Origin: JBBTWG01 sp038062935
Lineage (GTDB): Bacteria; Patescibacteriota; Gracilibacteria; UBA1369; UBA12463
Reading direction: 5' to 3'
Assembly (NCBI GenBank): GCA_038062935.1
Contig: JBBTWG010000027.1
Span: 1 to 15,411, forward strand
Length of the DNA stretch: 15,411 bases
Shown one piece after another: positions 6,147-13,042 of the stretch (positions within the stretch are counted from its first letter, which is position 1; each line of letters begins with the position of its first letter). The notes beneath the pieces were generated by a model. It had not been told where the DNA came from, ran no database searches, and saw only the letters and a list, made by a program, of their open reading frames with translations. The translations under genes were made by a program, and so were the position numbers.

Positions 6147-6605
6147 ATGACCTACAAAAAAGAACGAGTCGTCGAAGGACAAACACCGGAAGTAAAAGAT
6201 CCAGCAGCAGTAACAGCTGCGGCAGCGACATCAACAAAGAAGAAATCAAAAAGAAGATCTGTTCCTCAAGCAAACGTCTACATTCAGGCAGGATACAACA
6301 ATACCCTCGTCACTTTTGCCGAAGAGAACGGAAATGTTCTTTGCTGGTCAAGTTCAGGAGCTTGTGGATTCAAAGGAGCCCGAAAATCAACTCCATACGC
6401 AGGTCAGGTTGCAGCAGAAACAGCAACACAGAAAGCAAAAGCTTTCGGCGTCGAAAAAGTACATGTATTTGTGCAGGGAGCAGGTCCAGGACGTGAACAA
6501 TCACTTCGCGGACTCAATACCGGCGGAGTTTCTATCGAAAGCATCACAGATACAACAGCAGTTCCACACAACGGCTGCAAAGCCCCAAGAACACGAAGAG
6601 TATAG
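6147..6605 (+). CDS. rpsK: 30S ribosomal protein S11
   Basis: A 152-residue protein, about 23 longer than E. coli S11 (129). S11 lies on the 30S platform by the E-site mRNA. The core from about residue 43 shows QAGYNNTLVTF, GFKGARKSTPYAGQVAAE, GAGPGREQSLRGLNTGG and the ending DTTAVPHNGCKAPRTRRV, all diagnostic. The first 40 residues are an added segment rich in Lys, Ala and Thr with low complexity (AAVTAAAATSTKKKSKRR); it is probably flexible. The start follows the terminal CTCCTAG-CAAC of the spacer. An overlapping frame at 6316-6618 is a shadow. Confidence 0.97.
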   Translation: MTYKKERVVEGQTPEVKDPAAVTAAAATSTKKKSKRRSVPQANVYIQAGYNNTLVTFAEENGNVLCWSSSGACGFKGARKSTPYAGQVAAETATQKAKAFGVEKVHVFVQGAGPGREQSLRGLNTGGVSIESITDTTAVPHNGCKAPRTRRV

Positions 6606-6611
6606 TTTTCT

Positions 6612-6646
6612 CTCTTAAATCTTAATTCCTAAATCCTAATTCCTAG
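6612..6646 (+). repeat. Family A heptamer array, rpsK-rpsD spacer
   Basis: Five units, the first two diverged: CTCTTAA, ATCTTAA, TTCCTAA, ATCCTAA, TTCCTAG, then CCA and the rpsD ATG. Confidence 0.85.
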
Positions 6647-6649
6647 CCA

Positions 6650-7273
6650 ATGAGATACAACGGACCAGTCTGTCGCTTTTGCCGCCGTGAAGGAGAAAAA
6701 CTTTATCTGAAAGGCGCACGATGTGAATCACCAAAATGCCCAATCACACGAGGACAAGCATTCCCACCAGGAGTTCACGGACCAAAAGGGAAAAAAGCAA
6801 AAAAATCAGAATACGGCAAACAGTTGAAAGAAAAACAGAAGGCGAAAGTTATTTTCGGAATGGTTGAAAAACAATTCAAAAATTACTACGAAGCATCTAC
6901 AAAAGCAGCAGTTACGGGTGACGCACTCATGCAACGCCTCGAAAAAAGACTGGATAATGTCATTTATCGTGCAGGATTAGCATCTTCTCGCGCACACGCA
7001 CGCCAGGTCGTCGGTCATGGATCGTGGAAAGTAAACGGAAAAGTAGTTGATATCCCTTCATACCAAATGAAAGTAGGAGACACTTTCGAAATGAACGATA
7101 AAATGAAGAAAAACGTGATGATGGAAGAAGTCAAAAAAATGAAAATTCAGGTTCCTGCATGGCTCAAGGTTGATCAAAAAAATCTGAGCGGAGAAGTACT
7201 CAGAGAACCAGGAAAAGAAAATTTCGAGAAGAACCTCTCAACCAGCATGATTATCGAGTTCTACTCGAAATAA
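6650..7273 (+). CDS. rpsD: 30S ribosomal protein S4
   Basis: A 207-residue protein, normal length. S4 is a primary 16S rRNA binder that nucleates 30S assembly and lines the mRNA entry tunnel. The N-terminal zinc-binding version is present, with Cys8, Cys11, Cys25 and Cys30 in the CRFCRREGEKLYLKG/CESPKC pattern, then PPGVHGPKGKK. The S4 RNA-binding domain is seen as LEKRLDNVIYRAGLASSRAHARQ, VGHGSWKVNGKVVDIPSY and VGDTFEM. The C-terminus is the usual helix-rich end. It sits between rpsK and rpoA as in the classic alpha operon, where S4 is the autoregulator in E. coli; no S4 target structure was recognised here. Confidence 0.98.
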   Translation: MRYNGPVCRFCRREGEKLYLKGARCESPKCPITRGQAFPPGVHGPKGKKAKKSEYGKQLKEKQKAKVIFGMVEKQFKNYYEASTKAAVTGDALMQRLEKRLDNVIYRAGLASSRAHARQVVGHGSWKVNGKVVDIPSYQMKVGDTFEMNDKMKKNVMMEEVKKMKIQVPAWLKVDQKNLSGEVLREPGKENFEKNLSTSMIIEFYSK

Positions 7274-7283
7274 AGATTTCAAA

Positions 7284-7318
7284 TTCCTACGTCCTACATC
7301 CTACATCCTAAATCCTCA
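7284..7318 (+). repeat. Family A heptamer array, rpsD-rpoA spacer
   Basis: Five units: TTCCTAC, GTCCTAC, ATCCTAC, ATCCTAA, ATCCTCA. Seven further bases (ACCTTCT) separate it from the rpoA ATG. GTCCTAC is the only unit with a leading G. Confidence 0.9.
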
Positions 7319-7325
7319 ACCTTCT

Positions 7326-8300
7326 ATGCATCAAATTCAGGAAGAAATCGGAATTCCAAAAATGAAAACGACGAAGGTTGCAGAAAATCACGTGATTTTT
7401 ACGTTGAGCCCGCTTCCTCCAGGATACGGAACGACACTCGGAAATGCTCTCCGCAGAATTCTCCTCTCTTCTCTTCCAGGAGCCGCTATTACTGGAGTCA
7501 AAATTGAGGGAGTAAATCATGAATATTTTGTTATCAAAGGGGCTACAGACAGCGTTCTGGACATCAATTTGAACCTCAAGATGATCAACATCAAGAAACT
7601 TTCAAAAGATCCAAGCTGGATTACTCTGAACGCAAGCAAAGAAGGAGTGGTGACAGCAGCAGACATCAAGACAACATCAGACGTCGAAATTCTCAATCCC
7701 GAGGTCTACATCACGACACTCGAGAAAGGAGCAAAACTCAGCATGGAACTCCGCGTCGAAAAAGGCGTCGGATACGTCCCAGCAGCACTCAAGCAAAAAG
7801 AAGAAAACGATGCGAAAGTCATCGTCCTCGACGCTGGATACACTCCAGTCAAAAAAGTTCGTTACAACGTCGAAGCAACTCGTGTCGGTCAAATGACGAA
7901 CCTCGATAAACTCGTCCTCGAAATCAAAACAGACGGATCGATCACTCCAGAAGATGCACTTCGATTCTCAGCAAACATTCTCCAATCATACTTCCACCTC
8001 TTCAACGAAGAGAAGATTATGATCGAACCAGATTTCATGAGCGATGTGAACAAAATCATGGCGAAACAGACACAACACGAAGAGAAGAAACCAGCACAAG
8101 AAAGCTATACTCCTATCGAAATTCTCGGACTTTCTCCACGAACGCTCAACGCGCTCATCAACGGAGGTATTGGATCGATCGAGCAACTCGCAAAATGCAC
8201 AGAATCCAAGCTGAGCAATCTTCGCGGCTTCGGCAAAAAAGCACTGACAGAGGTCGATAACGCCCTCCAGCCACGAGGCCTTTCTCTTGCAAAAGAATAA
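7326..8300 (+). CDS. rpoA: DNA-directed RNA polymerase subunit alpha
   Basis: A 324-residue protein, normal length. Alpha dimerises to start RNA polymerase assembly, and its C-terminal domain contacts upstream DNA and activators. The N-terminal domain shows GYGTTLGNALRRILLSSLPGAA (residues 33-54), the dimerisation core; RVEKGVGYVPA and PVKKVRYNVEATRVGQ follow. A charged linker around 245-260 leads to the C-terminal domain. There the HhH-like fold carries Arg272 and Asn275, which match the DNA-contacting Arg265 and Asn268 of E. coli, and RGFGKKALTEV. The ATG at 7326 is preferred over the one at 7362 because family members carry a similar N-terminal stretch before the first strand. Confidence 0.98.
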   Translation: MHQIQEEIGIPKMKTTKVAENHVIFTLSPLPPGYGTTLGNALRRILLSSLPGAAITGVKIEGVNHEYFVIKGATDSVLDINLNLKMINIKKLSKDPSWITLNASKEGVVTAADIKTTSDVEILNPEVYITTLEKGAKLSMELRVEKGVGYVPAALKQKEENDAKVIVLDAGYTPVKKVRYNVEATRVGQMTNLDKLVLEIKTDGSITPEDALRFSANILQSYFHLFNEEKIMIEPDFMSDVNKIMAKQTQHEEKKPAQESYTPIEILGLSPRTLNALINGGIGSIEQLAKCTESKLSNLRGFGKKALTEVDNALQPRGLSLAKE

Positions 8301-8323
8301 AAAATATATTAATCTCGCAGCCC

Positions 8324-8677
8324 ATGAGACATCGCGTTCAAAAAATCAAACTTGGAAGAGACAAAGATCACACCACATCCATCATGAGGAATCTCGCTAT
8401 TTCTCTGCTGATTAACGAAAAGATGGAGACCACAGAAAAAAAAGCAAAAGCTGTTGCTTCATTCATCGACCGTCTCATCACGATCGGGAAAAAGAAAGAT
8501 GCGATGAACGCTATTCGACAACTCGAAAAACTTCTCCAACATCCAAACAGTGCAAAGAAAATTCTCGAAGAACTTGTGAAAAGATACGAAGGAAGAACTT
8601 CAGGTTTCACATCACTTCACAAAGTTGGATACCGCAAAGGTGACAACGCAGAGGTCGTCCAAATCCAATTAGTATAA
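8324..8677 (+). CDS. rplQ: 50S ribosomal protein L17
   Basis: A 117-residue protein, normal length. L17 lies near the peptide exit tunnel. The N-terminus MRHRVQKIKLGRDKDHTTSIMRNLAISLL is the clear family signature (usual MRHrkxGrKLgRtxxHRkAMlrNla), and the C-terminal GFTSLHKVGYRKGDNAEVVQIQLV matches the usual RxGDxAxMaxiEL end. It follows rpoA after a 23-nt spacer with no heptamer repeats and no Shine-Dalgarno sequence. It is the classic last gene of the alpha operon, here continued by rplM. Confidence 0.97.
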   Translation: MRHRVQKIKLGRDKDHTTSIMRNLAISLLINEKMETTEKKAKAVASFIDRLITIGKKKDAMNAIRQLEKLLQHPNSAKKILEELVKRYEGRTSGFTSLHKVGYRKGDNAEVVQIQLV

Positions 8678-8691
8678 AATTCCAATATCTC

Positions 8692-9129
8692 ATGATGAAA
8701 ATCACACAACCAGGAAAAATGAAGGAACTCGTCCGCAAATGGCGCATCGTCGATGCTCAAGGAAAAGTATTGGGACAGATTGCTGTTGCGATCGCAGACG
8801 CTCTCCGCGGAAAAGACAAAGTCATCTTCACTCCACACTTGGATCTCGGAGATTTCATCATCGTCATCAACGCCAAAGACGTCGTCCTCACAGGAAACAA
8901 GATGGAACAAAAAGAATATTACAGACACAGCCGATATTTCGGTAATTTGAAAGTAAAAACAGCAAAAGAAAAGATCGAAAACAATAAACCAGAAGAAATT
9001 ATTATGGACGCTGTCAAAGGCATGATTCCTCGAAACAAACTTCGAAAAGATATGATCAGCAGACTCAAGATATATTCAGGCGCAACACATCCTCACGAAG
9101 CACAACAACCAACGCCAATGAACGTGTGA
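8692..9129 (+). CDS. rplM: 50S ribosomal protein L13
   Basis: A 145-residue protein, normal length. L13 is an early-assembly 23S rRNA binder. The family pattern is seen as RKWRIVDAQGKVLGQIA, LRGKDKVIFTPHLDLGDFIIVINA, VVLTGNKMEQKEYYRHSRY, VKGMIPRNKL and the ending KIYSGATHPHEAQQPTP. The gene ends on TGA where other L13 proteins end, which supports the standard genetic code. That TGA is part of the first CGTGTGA heptamer of a family B array, so the last codons and the stop are repeat sequence. The start has two adjacent ATG codons (8692 and 8695). The rplM-rpsI pair is the usual one. Confidence 0.97.
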   Translation: MMKITQPGKMKELVRKWRIVDAQGKVLGQIAVAIADALRGKDKVIFTPHLDLGDFIIVINAKDVVLTGNKMEQKEYYRHSRYFGNLKVKTAKEKIENNKPEEIIMDAVKGMIPRNKLRKDMISRLKIYSGATHPHEAQQPTPMNV

Positions 9130-9150
9130 CATGTGACAATTGACGTGTGA
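9123..9150 (+). repeat. Family B heptamer array spanning the rplM stop
   Basis: CGTGTGA (containing the rplM stop codon), CATGTGA, CAATTGA, CGTGTGA, then CTTCC leading into a family A array. It closely resembles the array after rplF. Confidence 0.88.
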
Positions 9151-9151
9151 C

Positions 9152-9179
9152 TTCCTAAATCCTAACTCCTATCTCCTTC
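9152..9179 (+). repeat. Family A heptamer array, rpsI leader
   Basis: TTCCTAA, ATCCTAA, CTCCTAT and CTCCTTC, then CCCAAT and the rpsI ATG. It abuts the family B array with one base between them. Confidence 0.82.
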
Positions 9180-9185
9180 CCCAAT

Positions 9186-9704
9186 ATGGTCGCAAAAAAA
9201 GAATCAGCTCCAAAGAAAGTTACTGCCAAAAAAGCACCAAAAAAAGAAGTAGAAGAAACAACTATGGTTGCTGAACCAGCAAAAAAAACTGCGCCAAAAC
9301 AACAATCTTTCGAAAAAAATTACATCTACGCCAACGGGAAGAGAAAGACTTCTGTTGCTCGTGTTCGTCTCCACCTCAACGGATCAGGAAACATCACGAT
9401 CAACGAGAAAACCATCGAAGAATACATTCCAGTCGTCGAACGTGTCGGAGCTGCAAAAACAGCACTACGCCTCACAGGACACCTCAAAACTTTTGACATC
9501 AGTGTCCACGTCGAAGGAGGCGGTCCAAACAGCCAGGCAGAAGCAATCCGTCACGGAATTGCAAAAGCTCTTCTCGAATTCGATCCAGCACTTCGCATCA
9601 CACTCAAACGAGCAGGTCTCCTGACTCGTGATCCAAGAATGAAAGAGCGCAAGAAATATGGTCTCCACCGAGCACGCCGCGCTCCACAATTCTCCAAACG
9701 TTAA
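9186..9704 (+). CDS. rpsI: 30S ribosomal protein S9 with basic N-terminal extension
   Basis: A 172-residue protein, about 42 longer than E. coli S9 (130). S9 is a 30S head protein whose C-terminal tail contacts the P-site tRNA anticodon stem. The core from about residue 46 shows YANGKRKTSVARVRL, GGGPNSQAEAIRHGIAKALLEF, GLLTRDPRMKERKKYGLHRARRAPQFSKR; the terminal SKR, which reaches the tRNA, is intact. The first 45 residues are Lys, Ala, Pro and Glu rich and resemble a disordered, nucleic-acid-binding tail. An internal ATG at codon 27 could be an alternative start, but the upstream part follows the repeat-type leader seen before other genes, so the longer form is preferred. Confidence 0.95.
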   Translation: MVAKKESAPKKVTAKKAPKKEVEETTMVAEPAKKTAPKQQSFEKNYIYANGKRKTSVARVRLHLNGSGNITINEKTIEEYIPVVERVGAAKTALRLTGHLKTFDISVHVEGGGPNSQAEAIRHGIAKALLEFDPALRITLKRAGLLTRDPRMKERKKYGLHRARRAPQFSKR

Positions 9705-9716
9705 AACGCGCCTTCC

Positions 9717-10364
9717 ATGCGTTTTGATATTCTCTCCATATTTCCAAATATTTTCGATTCATATTTGAACGAAAGTATGATGAAACGTGCCAAGGCAAAA
9801 AAACTTCTCGATATCGAAATTCACGATATTCGAGCTTTTAGCGAAGACAAGCACAAAAAAGTCGATAACATACCCTACGGTGGCGGTGCAGGAATGGTTA
9901 TGACTCCCCAACCACTCTACGACACCATCCAACACGCCAAAAAGAAAAATCCTGGCGCAACAGTCATCTACCTCACGCCAACAGGAAAAACTTTCACTCA
10001 CAAAACAGCCCAGAGACTCGCAAAGAAAAAAGGCCTCATCTTCATCTGTGGACGCTACGAAGGCATCGACCAGCGCGTCCGCGACCTCTGCGTCAACGAA
10101 GAAATTTCTATCGGGAAATACGTCCTCACAGGAGGCGAACTCCCCGCCATGGTGATTCTGGATTCCGTGAGTCGATACATCCCAGGAGTCGTAGGAAAAG
10201 AAGAATCCGTCGCCGAAGAAACATTCTCCGAAAAACTCGGTGGCAAAAAAGAATATCCACACTACACACGCCCAGCAGAGTTTATGGGCATGAAAGTGCC
10301 AGACGTCCTCATCTCAGGACATCACGCAGAGATCGAAAAGTGGAGAAAAGGGAAATTGAAGTAA
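9717..10364 (+). CDS. trmD: tRNA (guanine-N1-)-methyltransferase TrmD, C-terminally short
   Basis: Methylates N1 of G37 in tRNAs that read CNN codons, preventing frameshifts; a SPOUT (trefoil-knot) enzyme. Motifs are clear: MRFDILSIFP start, DNIPYGGGAGMVM (residues 50-62), FICGRYEGIDQRV (109-121), SIGKYVLTGGELPAM (131-145), DSVSRYIPGVVG (149-160, Arg153 matching E. coli Arg154), and PHYTRP (181-186). At 215 residues it is about 40 shorter than E. coli TrmD and stops just after GHHAEIEKWR, so the terminal helices are absent. The position of catalytic Asp169 holds Glu168 here. It lies 12 nt after rpsI, outside the common rpsP-rimM-trmD-rplS setting. Confidence 0.95.
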   Translation: MRFDILSIFPNIFDSYLNESMMKRAKAKKLLDIEIHDIRAFSEDKHKKVDNIPYGGGAGMVMTPQPLYDTIQHAKKKNPGATVIYLTPTGKTFTHKTAQRLAKKKGLIFICGRYEGIDQRVRDLCVNEEISIGKYVLTGGELPAMVILDSVSRYIPGVVGKEESVAEETFSEKLGGKKEYPHYTRPAEFMGMKVPDVLISGHHAEIEKWRKGKLK

Positions 10365-10377
10365 AATCAACCCTGAT

Positions 10378-10398
10378 CCCCTAACTTCTAACTCCTAC
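10378..10398 (+). repeat. Degenerate family A array, trmD-ATPase spacer
   Basis: Three diverged units in register: CCCCTAA, CTTCTAA, CTCCTAC. This is the last array in the window; none is seen downstream of it. Confidence 0.6.
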
Positions 10399-10404
10399 TT
10401 GGTC

Positions 10405-10410
10405 TATAAT
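10405..10410 (+). promoter_or_regulatory. Perfect TATAAT -10 box just before the ATPase start
   Basis: TATAAT is an exact -10 consensus but overlaps the first possible ATG (10409). If used, transcription would begin about 7 nt downstream, at the second in-frame ATG (10418), giving a leaderless mRNA. The -35 region at 10382-10387 (TAACTT) is poor, so the call is tentative. Confidence 0.4.
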
Positions 10411-13042
10411 GCGACCAATGACCCTTCAACAACCCCCAGGCCTCACGACACTCGAAGCCACAAATCGCCTCCAACAATTCGGGAAAAACGCCCTCAAAAC
10501 CAAAAAAAAGAAATCCCTGATCATTCAATTCCTCGAAGAATTCAAAGATTTCATGGTGATCATTTTAATCGTAGCAGGAGTCATTTCTTTTGCAGCAGGA
10601 GACGAAAAAGATGGAGCCGTCATCACCGGAATTCTGATTCTCAATGCCATCATAGGGTTTAGTCAAAAATTCCGTGCAGAAAGAGCGATCGAAGCGCTCC
10701 AGAAAATGCTCGCACCCATGAGCCAAGTCATGCGCGATGGGAAAGAGCAAATGATCAAAGCAGAGTTCATCGTGCCCGGAGACGTCATGATCATCGCAGA
10801 AGGCGATCGAATCAACGCCGATGGCATCGTATTAGAAGAAAATGAATTCGAGACACAAGAATCGATTCTCACAGGAGAATCGGTACCAGTCAAAAAAACA
10901 ACGAAAAGCACCGTTTTCGCAGGCACATCGGTCGCACGAGGAAACGCAAAAATACTGGTACAAGAAACCGGCATGAAAACCGCATTCGGAAAAATCGCCC
11001 AGCTCACCGCAGAAACAGAAAAAGATCTGAGCCCACTCCAGAAAGAACTCAATGAAGTAGGAATCATTGTAGGAAAAATGACCATCGTCATCGCAGGAAT
11101 TTTGATACTTATAGGAATTTTTCTCCAAGGAAAAGGCCTCATAGAAGTCATTCTTTTTGCAGCATCGGTTGCTGTAGCAGCCGTTCCTGAAGGCTTGCCA
11201 GCGACCGTCACCATCGCACTTGCGCTCGGCGTCCAACGCCTCGCACAAAAAAAAGCGATCATGAAACAACTTTCATCTGTAGAAACTCTCGGTTCCACGA
11301 CCATCATCGTCACCGACAAAACCGGAACACTCACGAAAAATGAAATGAGCGTTCGCGAAATCTGGTTCGATGGTCACGATATCAATCTGAGTGAAGAAAA
11401 ATACATTCCAGAAAAAGAGCTCATTGAAGCCATCACACTCGCCTGCTGCATCTGCACACTCTGCAACAACGCAAAAATACAGAGTTCCGAAATGGGAGAA
11501 AAAGGCGGAGTCCCCGGAGGGGAAAAGGAGCTCGGCGATCCGACAGAAATTGGACTTTTGCGAGTCGTAGAAAAAATGGGTCTTCCAAAAGAAACAGTCG
11601 CAGAAAGATTTCAAAAAATTCACGAACATCCCTTCGATTCAGTCAGGAAAAGAATGTCAGTCATCGTCGAAAAAAGTGCCAGCAAAAATCAGTATGTCTT
11701 CGCAAAAGGCGCACCAGGAAGCATTCTGAACGTTTGTACAAAAATCTACAAAGACGGAAAAATAGAAGACCTTACAGAAGAAGAAAAACAAAAAATTATC
11801 AAAAAAAGTGACCAGATGGCAGAACAAGCGCTCCGCGTCCTCGCACTCGCTTACAAACAAAAAAACGAAAAAGGTGCACATCAGACACAAGAAGAAAATG
11901 AAAAAGATCTGATTTTCCTGGGACTCATCGGCATGATGGATCCACCGCGACTAGAAGTCCCAGAGGCCATAGAAGCCGCAAGAAAAGCCGGCATACAAAT
12001 CATCATTGCGACCGGTGACAATGGCCTCACCGCAGCAGCCATCGCAAAAATGATCGGCCTCATCAAAGATGGAAATTCACACTCCATCATTACTGGAGAA
12101 GAGCTCGAAAAAATTCCTGATGAAAAATTAACAGAACTTCTCAAAAATAAAAAAAATACACTCATCTTTGCACGAGTCAGCCCACAGGACAAACTTCGCA
12201 TCGTCAGCATTCTCAAAAATCTCGATGAAGTTGTCGCTGTTACCGGAGATGGCGTGAATGACGCCCCCGCTCTCAAAAGAGCCGATATAGGCATTGCAAT
12301 GGGTATTATGGGCACGGACGTGACCAAAGAAGCCGCCAACATGGTTTTGAGCAACGACAGTTTTGCGACGATCGTCGTAGCAATAGAAGAAGGCCGCACT
12401 ATTTATCAAAACCTCAAAAAATTTCTGATGTATATCCTCTCAGGAAATATTGGAGAACTTGTCGTCATTTTCATAGCACTCATTATTGGCTTACCAACAC
12501 CTTTTTCTGCCATTACGATCTTGCTCGTCAACGTCGGAACCGACGTTTTTCCAGCACTCGCACTCGGGATCGATCCACCAACGAAAGACAGCATGGAAAA
12601 ACCTCCACGAAATCCGAAAGAGAGAATCATGCAAGGAAAGTTCCTCATTCGCATGGGATATCTAGGAGCACTCATCGGAATCACAACATTAGCAACATAC
12701 ATTTGGAGCCTCAAAATCGCGATGAACAGCGAATTAAAAGCAGGAACCATCGCCTTCGCAACACTCGTCCTGGGGCAAATGATAAACGCTTACAACAGCA
12801 GAAGTGACAGAAGATCAATATTCAATGGATTCTTCGAAAACTTCATTTTGCTCGCATCAGTAACGCTTTCGATCTTCATTGTCATCGCCGTCACAGAAAT
12901 TCCGGGACTTCAGGAAATTTTCGAAGTCACAAAACTGAACCGCTCAGATTGGCTCATCATAGCCATCGGAACAATGCCAGTACTCATCATCGAAGAGACA
13001 AGAAAATTTATCATGAGAAAAAAATGGACCTCACAAACTTAA
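10409..13042 (+). CDS. P-type (P2) cation-transporting ATPase, probably calcium
   Basis: An 877-residue membrane pump with the full P-type set: cation-ATPase N-terminal region (about 5-60), TGES of the actuator domain (155-158), PEGLP in M4 (260-264), phosphorylated Asp303 in DKTGTLT, nucleotide-site FAKGAPG (431-437), TGDNGLTA (535-542) and TGDGVNDAP (612-620). Calcium ligands of SERCA are matched in M5 by Asn680 and Glu683 (NIGE) and in M6 by Asn708, Thr711 and Asp712 (NVGTD); Glu260 in M4 is also present. In M8 the SERCA Glu908 position appears to be Gln790, as in one-calcium pumps. There is no CPx motif or heavy-metal domain, so it is not a copper pump. Transport of another cation is possible. 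Start could be 10409 or the ATG at 10418. It overlaps rsmA by 19 nt. Confidence 0.93.
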   Translation: MRPMTLQQPPGLTTLEATNRLQQFGKNALKTKKKKSLIIQFLEEFKDFMVIILIVAGVISFAAGDEKDGAVITGILILNAIIGFSQKFRAERAIEALQKMLAPMSQVMRDGKEQMIKAEFIVPGDVMIIAEGDRINADGIVLEENEFETQESILTGESVPVKKTTKSTVFAGTSVARGNAKILVQETGMKTAFGKIAQLTAETEKDLSPLQKELNEVGIIVGKMTIVIAGILILIGIFLQGKGLIEVILFAASVAVAAVPEGLPATVTIALALGVQRLAQKKAIMKQLSSVETLGSTTIIVTDKTGTLTKNEMSVREIWFDGHDINLSEEKYIPEKELIEAITLACCICTLCNNAKIQSSEMGEKGGVPGGEKELGDPTEIGLLRVVEKMGLPKETVAERFQKIHEHPFDSVRKRMSVIVEKSASKNQYVFAKGAPGSILNVCTKIYKDGKIEDLTEEEKQKIIKKSDQMAEQALRVLALAYKQKNEKGAHQTQEENEKDLIFLGLIGMMDPPRLEVPEAIEAARKAGIQIIIATGDNGLTAAAIAKMIGLIKDGNSHSIITGEELEKIPDEKLTELLKNKKNTLIFARVSPQDKLRIVSILKNLDEVVAVTGDGVNDAPALKRADIGIAMGIMGTDVTKEAANMVLSNDSFATIVVAIEEGRTIYQNLKKFLMYILSGNIGELVVIFIALIIGLPTPFSAITILLVNVGTDVFPALALGIDPPTKDSMEKPPRNPKERIMQGKFLIRMGYLGALIGITTLATYIWSLKIAMNSELKAGTIAFATLVLGQMINAYNSRSDRRSIFNGFFENFILLASVTLSIFIVIAVTEIPGLQEIFEVTKLNRSDWLIIAIGTMPVLIIEETRKFIMRKKWTSQT

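Noticed and set aside
9127..9129. UGA recoded as glycine (code 25, as in Gracilibacteria/Absconditabacteria)
   Set aside because: All genes are full length with no in-frame TGA, and the TGA ending rplM falls at the normal L13 C-terminus.
12949..13023. Longer rsmA frame starting inside the ATPase gene
   Set aside because: The added His/Lys-rich 25 residues match nothing in the family, and the ATG at 13024 gives the normal length.
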